Translations under genes and position numbers: made by a program
Shown here: one piece after another, positions 47,023-59,241 of the stretch
How the letters are laid out: every line of letters starts with the position of its first letter
How positions within the stretch are numbered: position 1 is the first letter of the stretch
The notes under the pieces: generated by a model
Seen by the model: the letters and a program-made list of their open reading frames with translations, nothing else
Database searches by the model: none
Told to the model about the DNA's origin: nothing
DNA from: Rutidosis leptorrhynchoides
Taxonomy: Eukaryota > Streptophyta > Magnoliopsida > Asterales > Asteraceae
Reading direction: 5' to 3'
Assembly: GCF_046630445.1 (NCBI RefSeq)
Contig: NC_092338.1
Coordinates: forward strand, 152,568,501 to 152,632,500
Length of the DNA: 64,000 nucleotides

Positions 47023-47892
47023 TTGCATCCAAAAAGTTATTCAACTCCAGGTGCTACAAAAACAGACAAGGTTGACAAGGGTGCAAATAAAAGACCAATA
47101 ACAAATACATACAGTAAGCCAACAGGAGATAAGTGTTATCGATGTAATCAAACCGGGCACAAATCTAATACTTATCCACAACGGAAAACGGTTAGTTTCA
47201 CCCAACATAATGAAGAATACGAGTTTGAAGACGACGAGGAAGAGTATGAAGGCGTGTGTGAACCCGATGGGTATGACAACTACACATCAACTCTCTTGGT
47301 CCGTAAAGTTTTATTTTCACCAAAAGTATTGGAAACACGACGAAACCTCCTATTTCGTACCCGATGTACAATCTATAATCAAGTCTTTGATTTGGTCATA
47401 GATAGTGGAAGTTGTGAAAACATTATCTCTCGTGACTTGGTAAAGAAACTGAAGTTACCATTAGAAGCACATCCCGAGCCCTACAACATCGTATGGATCA
47501 ATGACGGACCGGGGATAAAAGTTACCGAACGGTGTACCGTTCCATTATCTATAGGGAAGTTTTATAAGAACGAGGTCAAGTGTGATGTGGTCGACATGAA
47601 CGCGTGTCATTTGCTATTTGGTAGGCCTTGGCAATACGATTTGAATGCTATCCATGAGGGGCGGACGAATGTCTACCGTTTTGTAAAAGATGGTCAGAAA
47701 ATAATCTTGCTACCACTTGGATTTAAGGTGAGTAATGAGCCAAAGAAGGCTGAAAACTTACTTACACTATCGCAGTCAGGGAATGAATTCATGGGGGACT
47801 TGAAGAGTTCAAAAGAGATGCACTTGATATTAAAAAAAGTTATTGGTGGCAGAAGAAGTAATTCCAGCAGATGTGTCGTTATACCCGGATAA
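47023..47892 (+). pseudogene. Ty3/gypsy gag C-terminus and protease, without polymerase
   Basis: 289-codon frame. A zinc knuckle CYRCNQTGHKSNTYP at about residues 38-52 has Tyr where the last Cys should be. An acidic spacer follows. The retropepsin region has FDLVIDSGSCENIISRDLV near residue 125, then the conserved HLLFGRPWQYDLNAIHEG and VYRFVKDGQKIILLPL. This order and wording are those of Ty3/gypsy elements of the Reina-like group, as far as I remember. The N-terminal capsid part is missing, and after the protease there is no reverse transcriptase, RNase H or integrase; the sequence goes straight to a polypurine tract. It is therefore a deletion derivative and not independently mobile. Confidence 0.8.
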
Positions 47893-47914
47893 CTCGGGGT
47901 CGAGTTTTTTTTCC

Positions 47915-48230
47915 GGTAGGGGAGACTGATGTGGAACCTGGATGACTACAAGGAAGAGTCCTATTAGGATTATACTTCTAGTCCCAATCTAATTAGTTAT
48001 TTTAATTAATTTATATTTGCTTTCTTTTAGTAATTTGAATCCTATCCTAATACCTTTTGTTTAGTTATATATAGGGCTGTAAACCATCAGATGGTATCAT
48101 TCGTTGGAAATCAAATAAATAATTGTTCTTGAGTTTTGCAAACAGGAGCATTCGCTTGCAGTTTGTAATCTTTTTCACGATTGTGTAAACGTTTGTTTCA
48201 TAATCTCAATCTCGTCCTTATTAGTAGCCC
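47915..48230 (+). mobile_element. Polypurine tract and probable 3' LTR start of the gag-protease element
   Basis: ggtaggggagac (47915-47926) followed by TGATGTGGAACC. The next 300 bp include a tatatatagggctg promoter-like motif. I could not match this LTR to the DNA before the primer site at 46689. Confidence 0.5.
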
Positions 48231-49575
48231 ACCAAATGTGGTGTCGGAATCACGTCAAAAAGAAAATTGGAAAACGAAGAAAAGGTTGAAAAGTAGATAC
48301 TAATTTTTAGATGTTTTGAACATTTACACTTAAAATGGATACAAAAGATACAGGTCAAAGGGTAATCGACCTCTGACGTCCATACTCCATAGTGACGAAT
48401 TACATGGCCAACATGAAAAGGTAAATTAAGTCATAAGCCATGGTTTTTCATTTAAATTGTAAGTATGTATTTTAGGGAGCGTTTGATAAAATAAACATCA
48501 AATTAAATGAGAAAGCACATAAATGATTCAAAAGTTTCTAACTCAACTTGCGTCTGAATGTAATAACATATTTGATAATAATCATATTTTAAATGATCTC
48601 TATAAATTACTCATTGTGTTAACTTCATATCTTAATAAATAAAAGAATATAATTGTTTGATAAGTATTTTGAATATAATTAAAAAGGATATTAAAGAAAT
48701 AGAGTGTTGATGATCAATAATAATAGACTATTTTAAATTTGAATGGTTAAATACATAGTGTTGAATGATTCAACACCATTAATTATTTAAATGTCACAAG
48801 CAAACACACTGAATGATGAACAATTTAACAATAATATGATATTATAACTCATCGTTGGAAGTTGTTTACTTTTTTTGTGTATTAAGTCATGTTTCTGACA
48901 AAATCTTTCATGATCCATCCCGGAATTGGATAGAGAATAGTTGGGGTATTCAACAGGGAGGGAACAGAAGGGGATGACATCAGAAGTAGGATCGCCGAAC
49001 GGTCTACCTTTGTTTGAAAATGGATCTTTTAATATATGTCTCTTACAAATAGGTCAGTTTTCACAGAGTAAGTGACAAATAAATAACAGTTTTACTCACT
49101 CTGTAAAGTAAATAAGCCCTTAGTAAGGCTAATTAAAGTTAAACGGCACTAAAATACTTGAATTGGAAGTATAATTAAAAACTACATTAGTTATGTATAC
49201 CACCACTAGTAGTAACCTTTAATCAGATAGCAATGCTGTTTGCATACATTTTTTTTACTAATGATAACATGTTCTATCAATAACTCCAAGGACTTAACTA
49301 AACCTTTTGACTTTTCTCATTACACTGTTCCATTCAACGATAACTTCGGATGCTTACGTTTTGAATAACTTCTGATTATTCAACGCATATAAAATTATGA
49401 GTTGAATAATAACAACAATCAATAATCAAATATCATAAGCCGGCCTTCTTATATTACACAATCTATACCAATCCTTATATAAACTCCCCTAAACTTCACA
49501 TATCTGCATCATCACCCTACTAAATTCACAAAAACAATACAGTAATATTGATTTTACAGTTATTTTCCGACAGCT
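48231..49575. other. Intergenic region upstream of the GST gene
   Basis: AT-rich; no gene seen. It contains a 19-bp perfect palindrome gtgttgaatgattcaacac near 48758-48776 and MITE-like wording (gagcgtttgataaaataaac near 48479). The 120 bp before the GST ATG hold a ccttatataaactcccc TATA region (about 49463-49483), which suits a start of transcription near 49505. Confidence 0.4.
49471..49480 (+). promoter_or_regulatory. TATA box of the GST gene
   Basis: cttatataaac about 100 bp upstream of the ATG at 49576. The spacing leaves a leader of roughly 70 bases. Confidence 0.5.
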
Positions 49576-50639
49576 ATGACGCTTAAAGTACGTGGAGGCG
49601 TAATGTCACCAGCAACATTTCGTGCTCTTTCTGCTCTATTCGAGAAGCATCTTGACGTCGAATTCATACCTATTGATTGTCAAAGGGTGAGCACAAGACA
49701 CCTCACTTCCTTGCTCGTAATGTACGTATCACACCTTTTATTGGTCATTAATTTTATTAGAATTTTTCCCACATCTGATATTTATTTCACGAATATATAT
49801 GCAGCCATTCGGCCAAGCTCCAGCGTTTGAAGATGATGACCTCATTCTATTTGGTACGTAATGACTATAACGAGTGTTGGTGATTTTAGTATCATCCAAC
49901 CTTCATTTTAGTGAAACTTGATAAATTCACGGTTGGTGTATATTCAATATAAAAAAGCTAAACATTAGCACAATCTTTTTTTTGTTTTTATATTTTACAA
50001 TATAATGACACACATTAAACGGTGACTAGATAGTTAGACCACGTACATCTGAGTAAAAATACTTGCATTCTCCTAATAATCTGTCTAGTTTAAACAGAGA
50101 AAACTTCAAAATAAAAACTTTTCAAAAAATAAGTGTTTGCATTTTAACATGTTATCTTTGATCACACGATATATCATTAATAACTTGTTGCAGAATCAAG
50201 AGCGATAACCAAGTACATAGCAGAGTCCTATGCCGATAAAGGAACGAGCATAATATTTAAGGATCCAAAAAAGTCAGCAATACAAACAGTATGGATGGAG
50301 GTTGAGGTACATAAGTTCGAGCCAGCATCTTCCAAGTTAACTTGGGAGCTATTCTTTAAACCGTTATTCGGAATGACAACAGATGTCGCGATTGTAGAAG
50401 AATTTGAAAAGAAGTTAGAGGATGTGCTTGATGTATATGAAGCACGATTGACTGACAACAAGTATATGGGTGGAGATAGTTTTACGCTAGTTGATCTTCA
50501 TCACCAACCGAACATTCAAATTTTGGTGTCGACAGATGTTAAAAGGTTGTTCGACGCGCGCCCACATGTTAGCGCGTGGGTTTCAGACATTTTGTCTAGG
50601 CCTGCTTGGGTTAAGGTGACTTCCATGCATCAGGGTTGA
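49576..50639 (+). pseudogene. Phi-class glutathione S-transferase gene, three exons, frameshift in exon 1
   Basis: Exon 1 (49576-49721) encodes MTLKVRGGVMSPATFRALSA, with Ser in the position of the phi catalytic serine. Exon 2 (49805-49853, 49 bp) gives PFGQAPAFEDDDLILF. Exon 3 (50194-50639) starts SRAITKYIAESYA and ends in FTLVDLHHQPNI, FDARPHVSAWVSDILSRPAW and a stop. Introns begin gtacgt and end tatgcag and gttgcag. The three-exon plan with a very short exon 2 is that of phi GSTs. At about 49681-49687 (caaaggg) one base is missing relative to the frame needed for GEHKTPHFLARN, so the protein would run out of frame. Family role: conjugation of glutathione to toxic or signalling compounds in the cytosol. 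It is either a young pseudogene or a homopolymer sequencing error. Confidence 0.85.
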
Positions 50640-51043
50640 TGATGCATGATGTATTTGTGAGGTGGAAGTTGTTCTTGTACGGGGTTGTGTCTTTTTACAT
50701 GGTTTTACAAGTCAAATAAAGGTTTTGTGTTTGAGTGAGACTGTGAGAGCCATCGCCGCTCAAAAGAAGCTTTTGTTTGTAATCAATAATATTGTCAAGT
50801 GGTTTACATTTTTCTTTGTAATCGGTGTTTGTTTATTCGGCTTTTGTCCAGATCATAATATATTACATGTCCGTTTGTATTATTTAACTTACAATATTTA
50901 TATATGCTCGGATGTTTTAATTGTGAACTTGTAGCCTTGAACTTTTAGCCTTAAAGTTATTATATTAACATTAACATAACTCTTATATCAAAGTCAAATG
51001 TCAAAAAGAAAATCGTGAGATTAAATTGATGAAATGCTACAAA
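50640..51043. other. 3' flank of the GST gene
   Basis: Probable 3' UTR then AT-rich DNA up to the chromovirus. No second gene seen. Confidence 0.5.
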
Positions 51044-51048
51044 TGATA

Positions 51049-54000
51049 TGAAATGTCCCGTTCTTATTGATTAAAAACGTTCCATATTAATTGATTTCGT
51101 TGCGAGGTTTTGACCTCTATATGAGACGTTTTTCAAAGACTGCATTCATTTTAAAACAAACCATAACCTTTATTTCATAAATAAAGGTTTAAAAAGCTTT
51201 ACGTAGATTATCAAATAATGATAATCTAAAATATTCTGTTTACACACGACCATTACATAATGGTTTACAATACAAATATGTTACATCGAAATCAGTTTCT
51301 TGAATGCAGTTTTTACACAATATCATTCAAACATGGACTCCAAATCTTGTCCTTATTTTAGTATGCAACAGCGGAAGCTCTTAGTATTCACCTGAGAATA
51401 ATCATGCTTTAAACGTCAACAAAAATGTTGGTGAGTTATAGGTTAACCTATATATATCAAATCGTAACAATAGACCACAAGATTTCATATTTCAATACAC
51501 ATCCCATACATAGAGATAAAAATCATTCATATGGTGAACACCTGGTAACCGACATTAACAAGATGCATATATAAGAATATCCCCATCATTCCGGGACACC
51601 CTTCGGATATGATATAAATTTCGAAGTACTAAAGCATCCGGTACTTTGGATGGGGCTTGTTGGGCCCGATAGATCTATCTTTAGGATTCACGTCAATTAG
51701 GGTGTCTATTCCCTAATTCTTAGATTACCAGACTTAATAAAAAGGGGCATATTCGATTTCGATAATTCAACCATAGAATGTAGTTTCACGTACTTGTGTC
51801 TATTTTGTAAATCATTTATAAAACCTTCATGTATTCTCATCCCAAAAATATTAGATTTTAAAAGTGGGACTATAACTCACTTTCACAGATTTTTACTTCG
51901 TCGGGAAGTAAGACTTGGCCACTGGTTGATTCACGAACCTATAACAATATATACATATATATCAAAGTATGTTCAAAATATATTTACAACACTTTTAATA
52001 TATTTTGATGTTTTAAGTTTATTAAGTCAGCTGTCCTCGTTAGTAACCTACAACTAGTTGTCCACAGTTAGATGTACAGAAATAAATCGATAAATATTAT
52101 CTTGAATCAATCCACGACCCAATGTATACGTATCTCAGTATTGATCACAACTCAAACTATATATATTTTGGAATCAACCTCAACCCTGTATAGCTAACTC
52201 CAACATTCACATATAGAGTGTCTATGGTTGTTCCGAAATATATATAGATGTGTCGACATGATAGGTCGAAACATTGTATACGTGTCTATGGTATCTCAAG
52301 ATTACATAATATACAATACAAATTGATTAAGTTATGGTTGGAATAGATTTGTTACCAATTTTCACGTAGCTAAAATGAGAAAAATTATCCAATCTTGTTT
52401 TACCCATAACTTCTTCATTTTAAATCCGTTTTGAGTGAATCAAATTGCTATGGTTTCATATTGAACTCTATTTTATGAATCTAAACAGAAAAAGTATAGG
52501 TTTATAGTCGGAAAAATAAGTTACAAGTCGTTTTTGTAAAGGTAGTCATTTCAGTCGAAAGAACGACGTCTAGATGACCATTTTAGAAAACATACTTCCA
52601 CTTTGAGTTTAACCATAATTTTTGGATATAGTTTCATGTTCATAATAAAAATCATTTTCTCAGAATAACAACTTTTAAATCAAAGTTTATCATAGTTTTT
52701 AATTAACTAACCCAAAACAGCCCGCGGTGTTACTACGACGGCGTAAATCCGGTTTTACGGTGTTTTTCGTGTTTCCAGGTTTTAAATCATTAAGTTAGCA
52801 TATCATATAGATATAGAACATGTGTTTAGTTGATTTTAAAAGTCAAGTTAGAAGGATTAACTTTTGTTTGCGAACAAGTTTAGAATTAACTAAACTATGT
52901 TCTAGTGATTACAAGTTTAAACCTTCGAATAAGATAGCTTTATATGTATGAATCGAATGATGTTATGAACATCATTACTACCTTAAGTTCCTTGGATAAA
53001 CCTACTGGAAAAGAGAAAAATAGATCTAGCTTCAATGGATCCTTGGATGGCTCGAAGTTCTTGAAGCAGAATCATGACACGAAAACAAGTTCAAGTAAGA
53101 TCATCACTTGAAATAAGATTGTTATAGTTATAGAAATTGAACCAAAGTTTGAATATGATTATTACCTTGTATTAGAATGATAACCTACTGTAAGAAACAA
53201 AGATTTCTTGAGGTTGGATGATCACCTTACAAGATTGGAAGTGAGCTAGCAAACTTGAAAGTATTCTTGATTTTATGAAACTAGAACTTTTGGAATTTAT
53301 GAAGAACACTTAGAACTTGAAGATAGAACTTGAGAGAGATCAATTAGATGAAGAAAATTGAAGAATGAAAGTGTTTATAGGTGTTTTTGGTCGTTGGTGT
53401 ATGGATTAGATATAAAGGATATGTAATTTTGTTTTCATGTAAATAAGTCATGAATGATTACTCATATTTTTGTAATTTTATGAGATATTTCATGCTAGTT
53501 GCCAAATGATGGTTCCCACATGTGTTAGGTGACTCACATGGGCTGCTAAGAGCTGATCATTGGAGTGTATATACCAATAGTACATACATCTAAAAGCTGT
53601 GTATTGTACGAGTACGAATACGGGTGCATACGAGTAGAATTGTTGATGAAACTGAACGAGGATGTAATTGTAAGCATTTTTTTTAAGTAGAAGTATTTTG
53701 AAAAGTGTCTTAAAGTCTTTCAAAAGTGTATGAATACATATTAAAACACTACATGTATATACATTTTAACTAAGTCGTTAAGTCATCGTTAGTCGTTACA
53801 TGTAAATGTTGTTTTGAAACCTTTAGGTTAACGATCTTGTTAAATGTTGTTAACCCAATGTTTATAATATCAAAAGAGATTTTAAATTATTATATTATCA
53901 TGATATTATGATGTACGAATATCTCTTAATATGATATATATACATTAAATGTCGTTACAACGATAATCGTTACATATATGTCTCGTTTCAAAATTATTAA

Positions 54001-54299
54001 GTTAGTAGTCTTGTTTTTACATATGTAGTTCATTGTTAATATACTTAATGATATGTTTACTTATCATAATATCATGTTAACTATATATATAACCATATAT
54101 ATGTCATCATATAGTTTTTACAAGTTTTAACGTTCGTGAATCACCGGTCAACTTGGGTGGTCAATTGTCTATATGAAACCTATTTCAATTAATCAAGTCT
54201 TAACAAGTTTGATTGCTTAACATGTTGGAAACATTTAATCATGTAAATATCAATCTCAATTAATATATATATAAACATGGAAAAGTTCGGGTCACTACA
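51049..54299 (-). repeat. 3' LTR of the chromovirus
   Basis: Plus-strand ends TGAAATGTCCCG and GGTCACTACA. The block at about 51560-51730 is shared with the LARD LTRs (catccggtactttggatggg, gatagatctatctttagg). Confidence 0.93.
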
Positions 54300-54313
54300 G
54301 TACCTACCCGTTA
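54300..54313 (-). other. Terminal polypurine-adjacent motif of the chromovirus
   Basis: Minus strand ttaacgggtaggtac touching the 3' LTR. Confidence 0.7.
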
Positions 54314-54334
54314 AATAAATTTCGTCCCGAAATT

Positions 54335-57300
54335 TTAAGCTGTTGAAGGTGTTGACGAATCTTCTGGAAATAGATGCGGGTATTTCTTCTTCATCTGATC
54401 TTCACGCTCCCAGTTGAACTCGGGTCCTCTACGAGCATTCCATCGAACCTTAACAATTGGTATCTTGTTTTGCTTAAGTCTTTTAACCTCACGATCCATT
54501 ATTTCGACGGGTTCTTCGATGAATTGAAGTTTTTTGTTGATTTGGATTTCATCTAACGGAATAGTGAGATATTCTTTAGCAAAACATTTTTTCAAATTCG
54601 AGACGTGGAAAGTGTTATGTACAGCCGCGAGTTGTTGAGGTAACTCAAGTCGGTAAGCTACTGGTCCGACACGATCAATAATCTTGAATGGTCCAATATA
54701 CCTTGGATTTAATTTCCCTCGTTTACCAAATCGAACAACGCCTTTCCAAGGTGCAACTTTAAGCATGACCATCTCTCCAATTTCAAATTCTATATCTTTT
54801 CTTTTAATGTCAGCGTAGCTCTTTTGTCGACTTTGGGCGGTTTTCAACCGTTGTTGAATTTGGATGATCTTCTCGGTAGTTTCTTGTATAATCTCCGGAC
54901 CCGTAATCTGTCTATCCCCCACTTCACTCCAACAAATCGGAGACCTGCACTTTCTACCATAAAGTGCTTCAAACGGCGCCATCTCAATGCTTGAATGGTA
55001 GCTGTTGTTGTAGGAAAATTCTGCTAACGGTAGATGTCGATCCCAACTGTTTCCGAAATCAATAACACATGCTCGTAGCATGTCTTCAAGCGTTTGTATC
55101 GTCCTTTCGCTCTGCCCACCAGTTTGTGGATGATAGGCAGTACTCATGTCTAGACGAGTTCCTAATGCTTGCTGTAATGTCTGCCAGAATCTTGAAATAA
55201 ATCTACCATCCCTATCAGAGATAATAGAGATTGGTATTCCATGTCTGGAGATGACTTCCTTCAAATACAGTCGTGCTAACTTCTCCATCTTGTCATCTTC
55301 TCTTATTGGCAGGAAGTGTGCTGATTTGGTGAGACGATCAACTATTACCCAAATAGTATCAAAACCACTTGCAGTCCTTGGCAATTTAGTGATGAAATCC
55401 ATGGTAATGTTTTCCCATTTCCATTCCGGGATTTTGGGTTGTTGAAGTAGACCTGATGGTTTCTGATGCTCAGCTTTAACCTTAGAACACGTCAAACATT
55501 CTCCTACGTATTTAGCAACATCGGCTTTCATACCCGGCCACCAAAAATGTTTCTTGAGATCCTTGTACATCTTCCCCGTTCCAGGATGTATTGAGTATAT
55601 GGTTTTATGAGCTTCTCTAAGTACCATTTCTCTCATATCTCCAAATTTTGGTACCCAAATCCTTTCAGCCCTATACCGGGTTCCGTCTTCCCGAATATTA
55701 AGATGCTTCTCCGATCCTTTGGGTATTTCATCCTTTAAATTTCCCTCTTTTAAAACTCCTTGTTGCGCCTCCTTTATTTGAGTAGTAAGGTTATTATGAA
55801 TCATTATATTCATAGATTTTACTCGAATGGGTTCTCTGTCCTTCCTGCTCAAGGCATCGGCTACCACATTTGCCTTCCCCGGGTGGTAACGAATCTCAAA
55901 GTCGTAATCATTCAATAATTCAATCCACCTACGCTGCCTCATATTCAGTTGTTTCTGATTAAATATGTGTTGAAGACTTTTGTGGTCGGTATATATAATA
56001 CTTTTGACCCCATATAAGTAGTGCCTCCAAGTCTTTAATGCAAAAACAACCGCGCCTAATTCCAAATCATGCGTCGTATAATTTTGTTCGTGAATCTTCA
56101 ATTGTCTAGACGCATAAGCAATCACCTTCGTTCGTTGCATTAATACACAACCGAGACCTTGCTTTGATGCGTCACAATAAATCACAAAATCATCATTCCC
56201 TTCAGGCAATGACAATATAGGTGCCGTAGTTAGCTTTTTCTTCAATAACTGAAATGCTTTCTCTTGTTCATCATTCCATTCAAATTTCTTCCCTTTATGC
56301 GTTAATGCAGTCAAGGGTTTTGCTATTCTGGAAAAGTCTTGGATGAACCTTCTGTAGTAACCAGCTAGTCCTAAAAACTGGCGTATGTGTTTCGGAGTTT
56401 TCGGGGTTTCCCACTTTTCAACAGTTTCTATCTTTGCCGGATCCACCTTAATACCTTCTTTGTTCACTATGTGACCGAGGAATTGAACTTCTTCCAACCA
56501 AAATGCACACTTTGAAAACTTAGCGTACAATTCTTCCTTCCTCAATACTTCTAACACCTTTCTCAAATGTTCACCGTGTTCTTGGTCATTCTTTGAGTAA
56601 ATAAGTATGTCATCAATGAAAACAATGACAAACTTGTCAAGGTATGGTCCACACACTCGGTTCATAAGGTCCATGAACACAGCTGGTGCATTAGTTAAAC
56701 CGAACGGCATGACCATAAACTCGTAATGACCGTAACGTGTTCTGAAAGTAGTCTTTGGAATATCATCTTCTTTCACCCGCATTTGATGATACCCGGAACG
56801 TAAGTCAATCTTTGAATAAACAGACGAGCCTTGTAGTTGATCAAATAAGTCGTCGATTCTCGGTAGTGGGTAGTGGTTCTTGATGGTAAGTTTGTTCAAC
56901 TCTCGGTAGTCGATACACAACCTGAATGTACCATCTTTCTTCTTGACAAACAAAACAGGAGCTCCCCACGATGATGTGCTTGGTCGAATGAAACCACGCT
57001 CTAAAAGTTCTTGTAATTGGCTTTGCAGTTCTTTCATCTCACTGGGTGCGAGTCTGTAAGGAGCACGAGCTATTGGTGCAGCTCCTGGTACAAGATCTAT
57101 TTGAAATTCAACGGATCGATGTGGGGGTAATCCCGGTAATTCTTTCGGAAATACATCAGGAAATTCTTTTGCAATGGGAACATCATTGATGCTCTTTTCT
57201 TCAGTTTGTACTTTCTCGACGTGTGCTAGAACAGCATAGCAACCTTTTCTTATTAGTTTTTGTGCCTTCAAATTACTAATAAGATGTAGCTTCGTGTTGC

Positions 57301-58936
57301 CCTTTTCTCCGTACACCATTAAGGGTTTTCCTTTTTCTCGTATAATGCGAATTGCATTTTTGTAACAAACGATCTCTGCTTTCACTTCTTTCAACCAGTC
57401 CATACCGATTATCACATCAAAACTCCCTAACTCTACTGGTATCAAATCAATCTTAAATGTTTCGCTAACCAGTTTTATTTCTCGATTCCGACATATATTA
57501 TCTGCTGAAATTAATTTACCATTTGCTAATTCGAGTAAAAATTTACTATCCAAAGGCGTCAATGGACAACTTAATTTAGCACAAAAATCTCTACTCATAT
57601 AGCTTCTATCCGCACCCGAATCAAATAAAACGTAAGCAGATTTATCGTCAATTAGAAACGTACCCGTAACAAGCTCCGGGTCTTCCTGTGCCTCTGCCGC
57701 ATTAATATTGAAAACTCTTCCGCGGCCTTGTCCATTCGTGTTCTCCTGGTTCGGGCAATTTCTAATAATGTGGCCCGGTTTTCCACATTTATAACAAACT
57801 ACATTGGCGTAACTTGCTCCGACACTACTTGCCCCGCCATTACTCATTCCGACACCATTTGTTCCTTTCGTTCTATTAACCCCTGGTCCGTAAACCTCAC
57901 ACTTCGCCGCGCTATGACCATTTCTTTTACACTTGTTGCAAAATTTGGTGCAGAACCCCGAGTGATACTTTTCACACCTTTGGCATAGCTGCTTCTGATT
58001 GTTGTTGTTGTTGCGGTTATTATTGTTGTTGGGATGATTGTTGTAGTTGCTGTTGTTGTTGTTGTTGTTGTTGTTGTTGGGCCGTTTGTTGTAGTTGCGA
58101 TTGATGTTGCGATTGTTGGGATAATTGTTGCGATTATTGTTGTTGTTGTATTGGTGATTCTTATCACCGTTTTCCTCCCACTTTCTTTTGACTTGCTTCA
58201 CATTGGCCTCTTCAGCAGTCTATTCTTTAATTCTTTCTTCAATCTGGTTCACTAGTTTTTGAGGCATTCTACATGCCTGTTGTATGGAGGTGGGCTCGTG
58301 TGAACTTATATCTTCTTGGATTCTTTCCGGTAATCCTTTCACAAACTCGTCGATCTTCTCTTCCTCATCTTCGAACGCTCCCGGACACAATAGGCATAAT
58401 TCTGTGAATCGTCTTTCGTACGTGGTAATATCAAATCCTTGGGTTCGTAACCCTCTAAGTTCTGTCTTGAGCTTATTGACCTCAGTTCTGGGACGGTACT
58501 TCTCGTTCATTAAGTGCTTGAATGCTGACCACGGTAGTGCGTAAGCATCATCTTGTCCTACTTGCTCTAGATAGGTATTCCACCATGTTAACGCAGAACC
58601 TGTGAAGGTATGCGTAGCGTACTTCACTTTGTCCTCTTCAGTACACTTACTTATGGCAAACACCGATTCGACCTTCTCGGTCCACCGTTTCAATCCGATC
58701 GGTCCTTCGGTTCCATCAAATTCCAAAGGTTTGCAGGCAGTGAATTCTTTGTAGGTGCATCCTACACGATTTCCTGTACTGCTAGATCCAAGGTTATTAT
58801 TGGTATGTAGCGCAGCCTGTACTGCGGCTATGTTTGAAGCTAGAAAAGTACGGAATTTCTCTTCATTCATATTCACGGCGTGTCGAGTAGTCGGTGCCAT
58901 TTCCTTCAAAATAGTCAAATGGAACAAGTTAATCAT
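54335..58936 (-). CDS. Chromovirus gag-pol, one frame interrupted by a single TAG
   Basis: Gag begins at 58936 ([16 protein letters not shown] is the likely mature start after [12 protein letters not shown]) and has the Retrotrans_gag region with [24 protein letters not shown] at 58222-58220 ends it. The same frame continues at once into 1288 further codons. Next comes an Asn-rich stretch coded by AAC/AAT repeats, then the zinc knuckle [14 protein letters not shown]. The protease has [12 protein letters not shown]. Reverse transcriptase has the FIDD motif in [13 protein letters not shown], and RNase H has [13 protein letters not shown]. Integrase has [28 protein letters not shown] and the D-D-E positions in TMDFI, SDRDG and GQSERT. 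Near the C-terminus [20 protein letters not shown] is chromodomain-like and may steer insertion to marked chromatin. Apart from the TAG, all catalytic motifs look intact. Confidence 0.95.
58010..58165 (-). repeat. Coding AAC/AAT repeat in gag (poly-Asn)
   Basis: Minus strand of imperfect ttg/att triplets giving Asn-rich NNNNNRNN segments within the gag-pol frame. A low-complexity linker between capsid and knuckle is common in such elements, but this one is long. Confidence 0.85.
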
Positions 58937-59032
58937 ACAGAATATTAAGAGTAGTTAATAGTATTTCGTAGCATAATATGAACTCATTTATAAAAGCTTT
59001 TTCTTCATATTAGCGTTTTATAAGTTTAAATT

Positions 59033-59049
59033 CGGGTAGTACCTACCCG
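59033..59049 (-). other. Internal polypurine-adjacent hairpin motif of the chromovirus
   Basis: Minus strand ttaacgggtaggtactacccg, about 100 bp upstream of gag; cgggta and tacccg pair around a five-base loop. It matches the motif touching the 3' LTR. Confidence 0.7.
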
Positions 59050-59241
59050 TTAAGTTCATACTTAGTAGCTAATATACAATTCAACTACTACAATTCTATA
59101 TGAAAAACTGATTATAATAATATTTCGCGTTCAAACTTTTACACAATATTTTACAAACTTACAATACCGCTTATTTTACATATAGTATGAAATATAGCAC
59201 ACAATAAATTTGATACAAGATGCTTGTGAAGATAATTCTAG

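Noticed and set aside
46694-47044. A 116-codon minus-strand frame next to a primer binding site, with a duplicated FDPGI segment
   Set aside because: It covers the leader of the gag-protease element on the wrong strand and has no recognisable domain; the duplication is a short repeat in the DNA.
48473-48840. Possible hAT-like MITE starting gagcgtttgataaa
   Set aside because: I could not find a matching inverted end or an 8-bp duplication.
51794-52057. An 87-codon frame repeated at 61634-61897, and a 77-codon frame at 53490-53723 repeated at 63330-63563
   Set aside because: Both are inside the chromovirus LTR pair; repetition follows from the LTRs.
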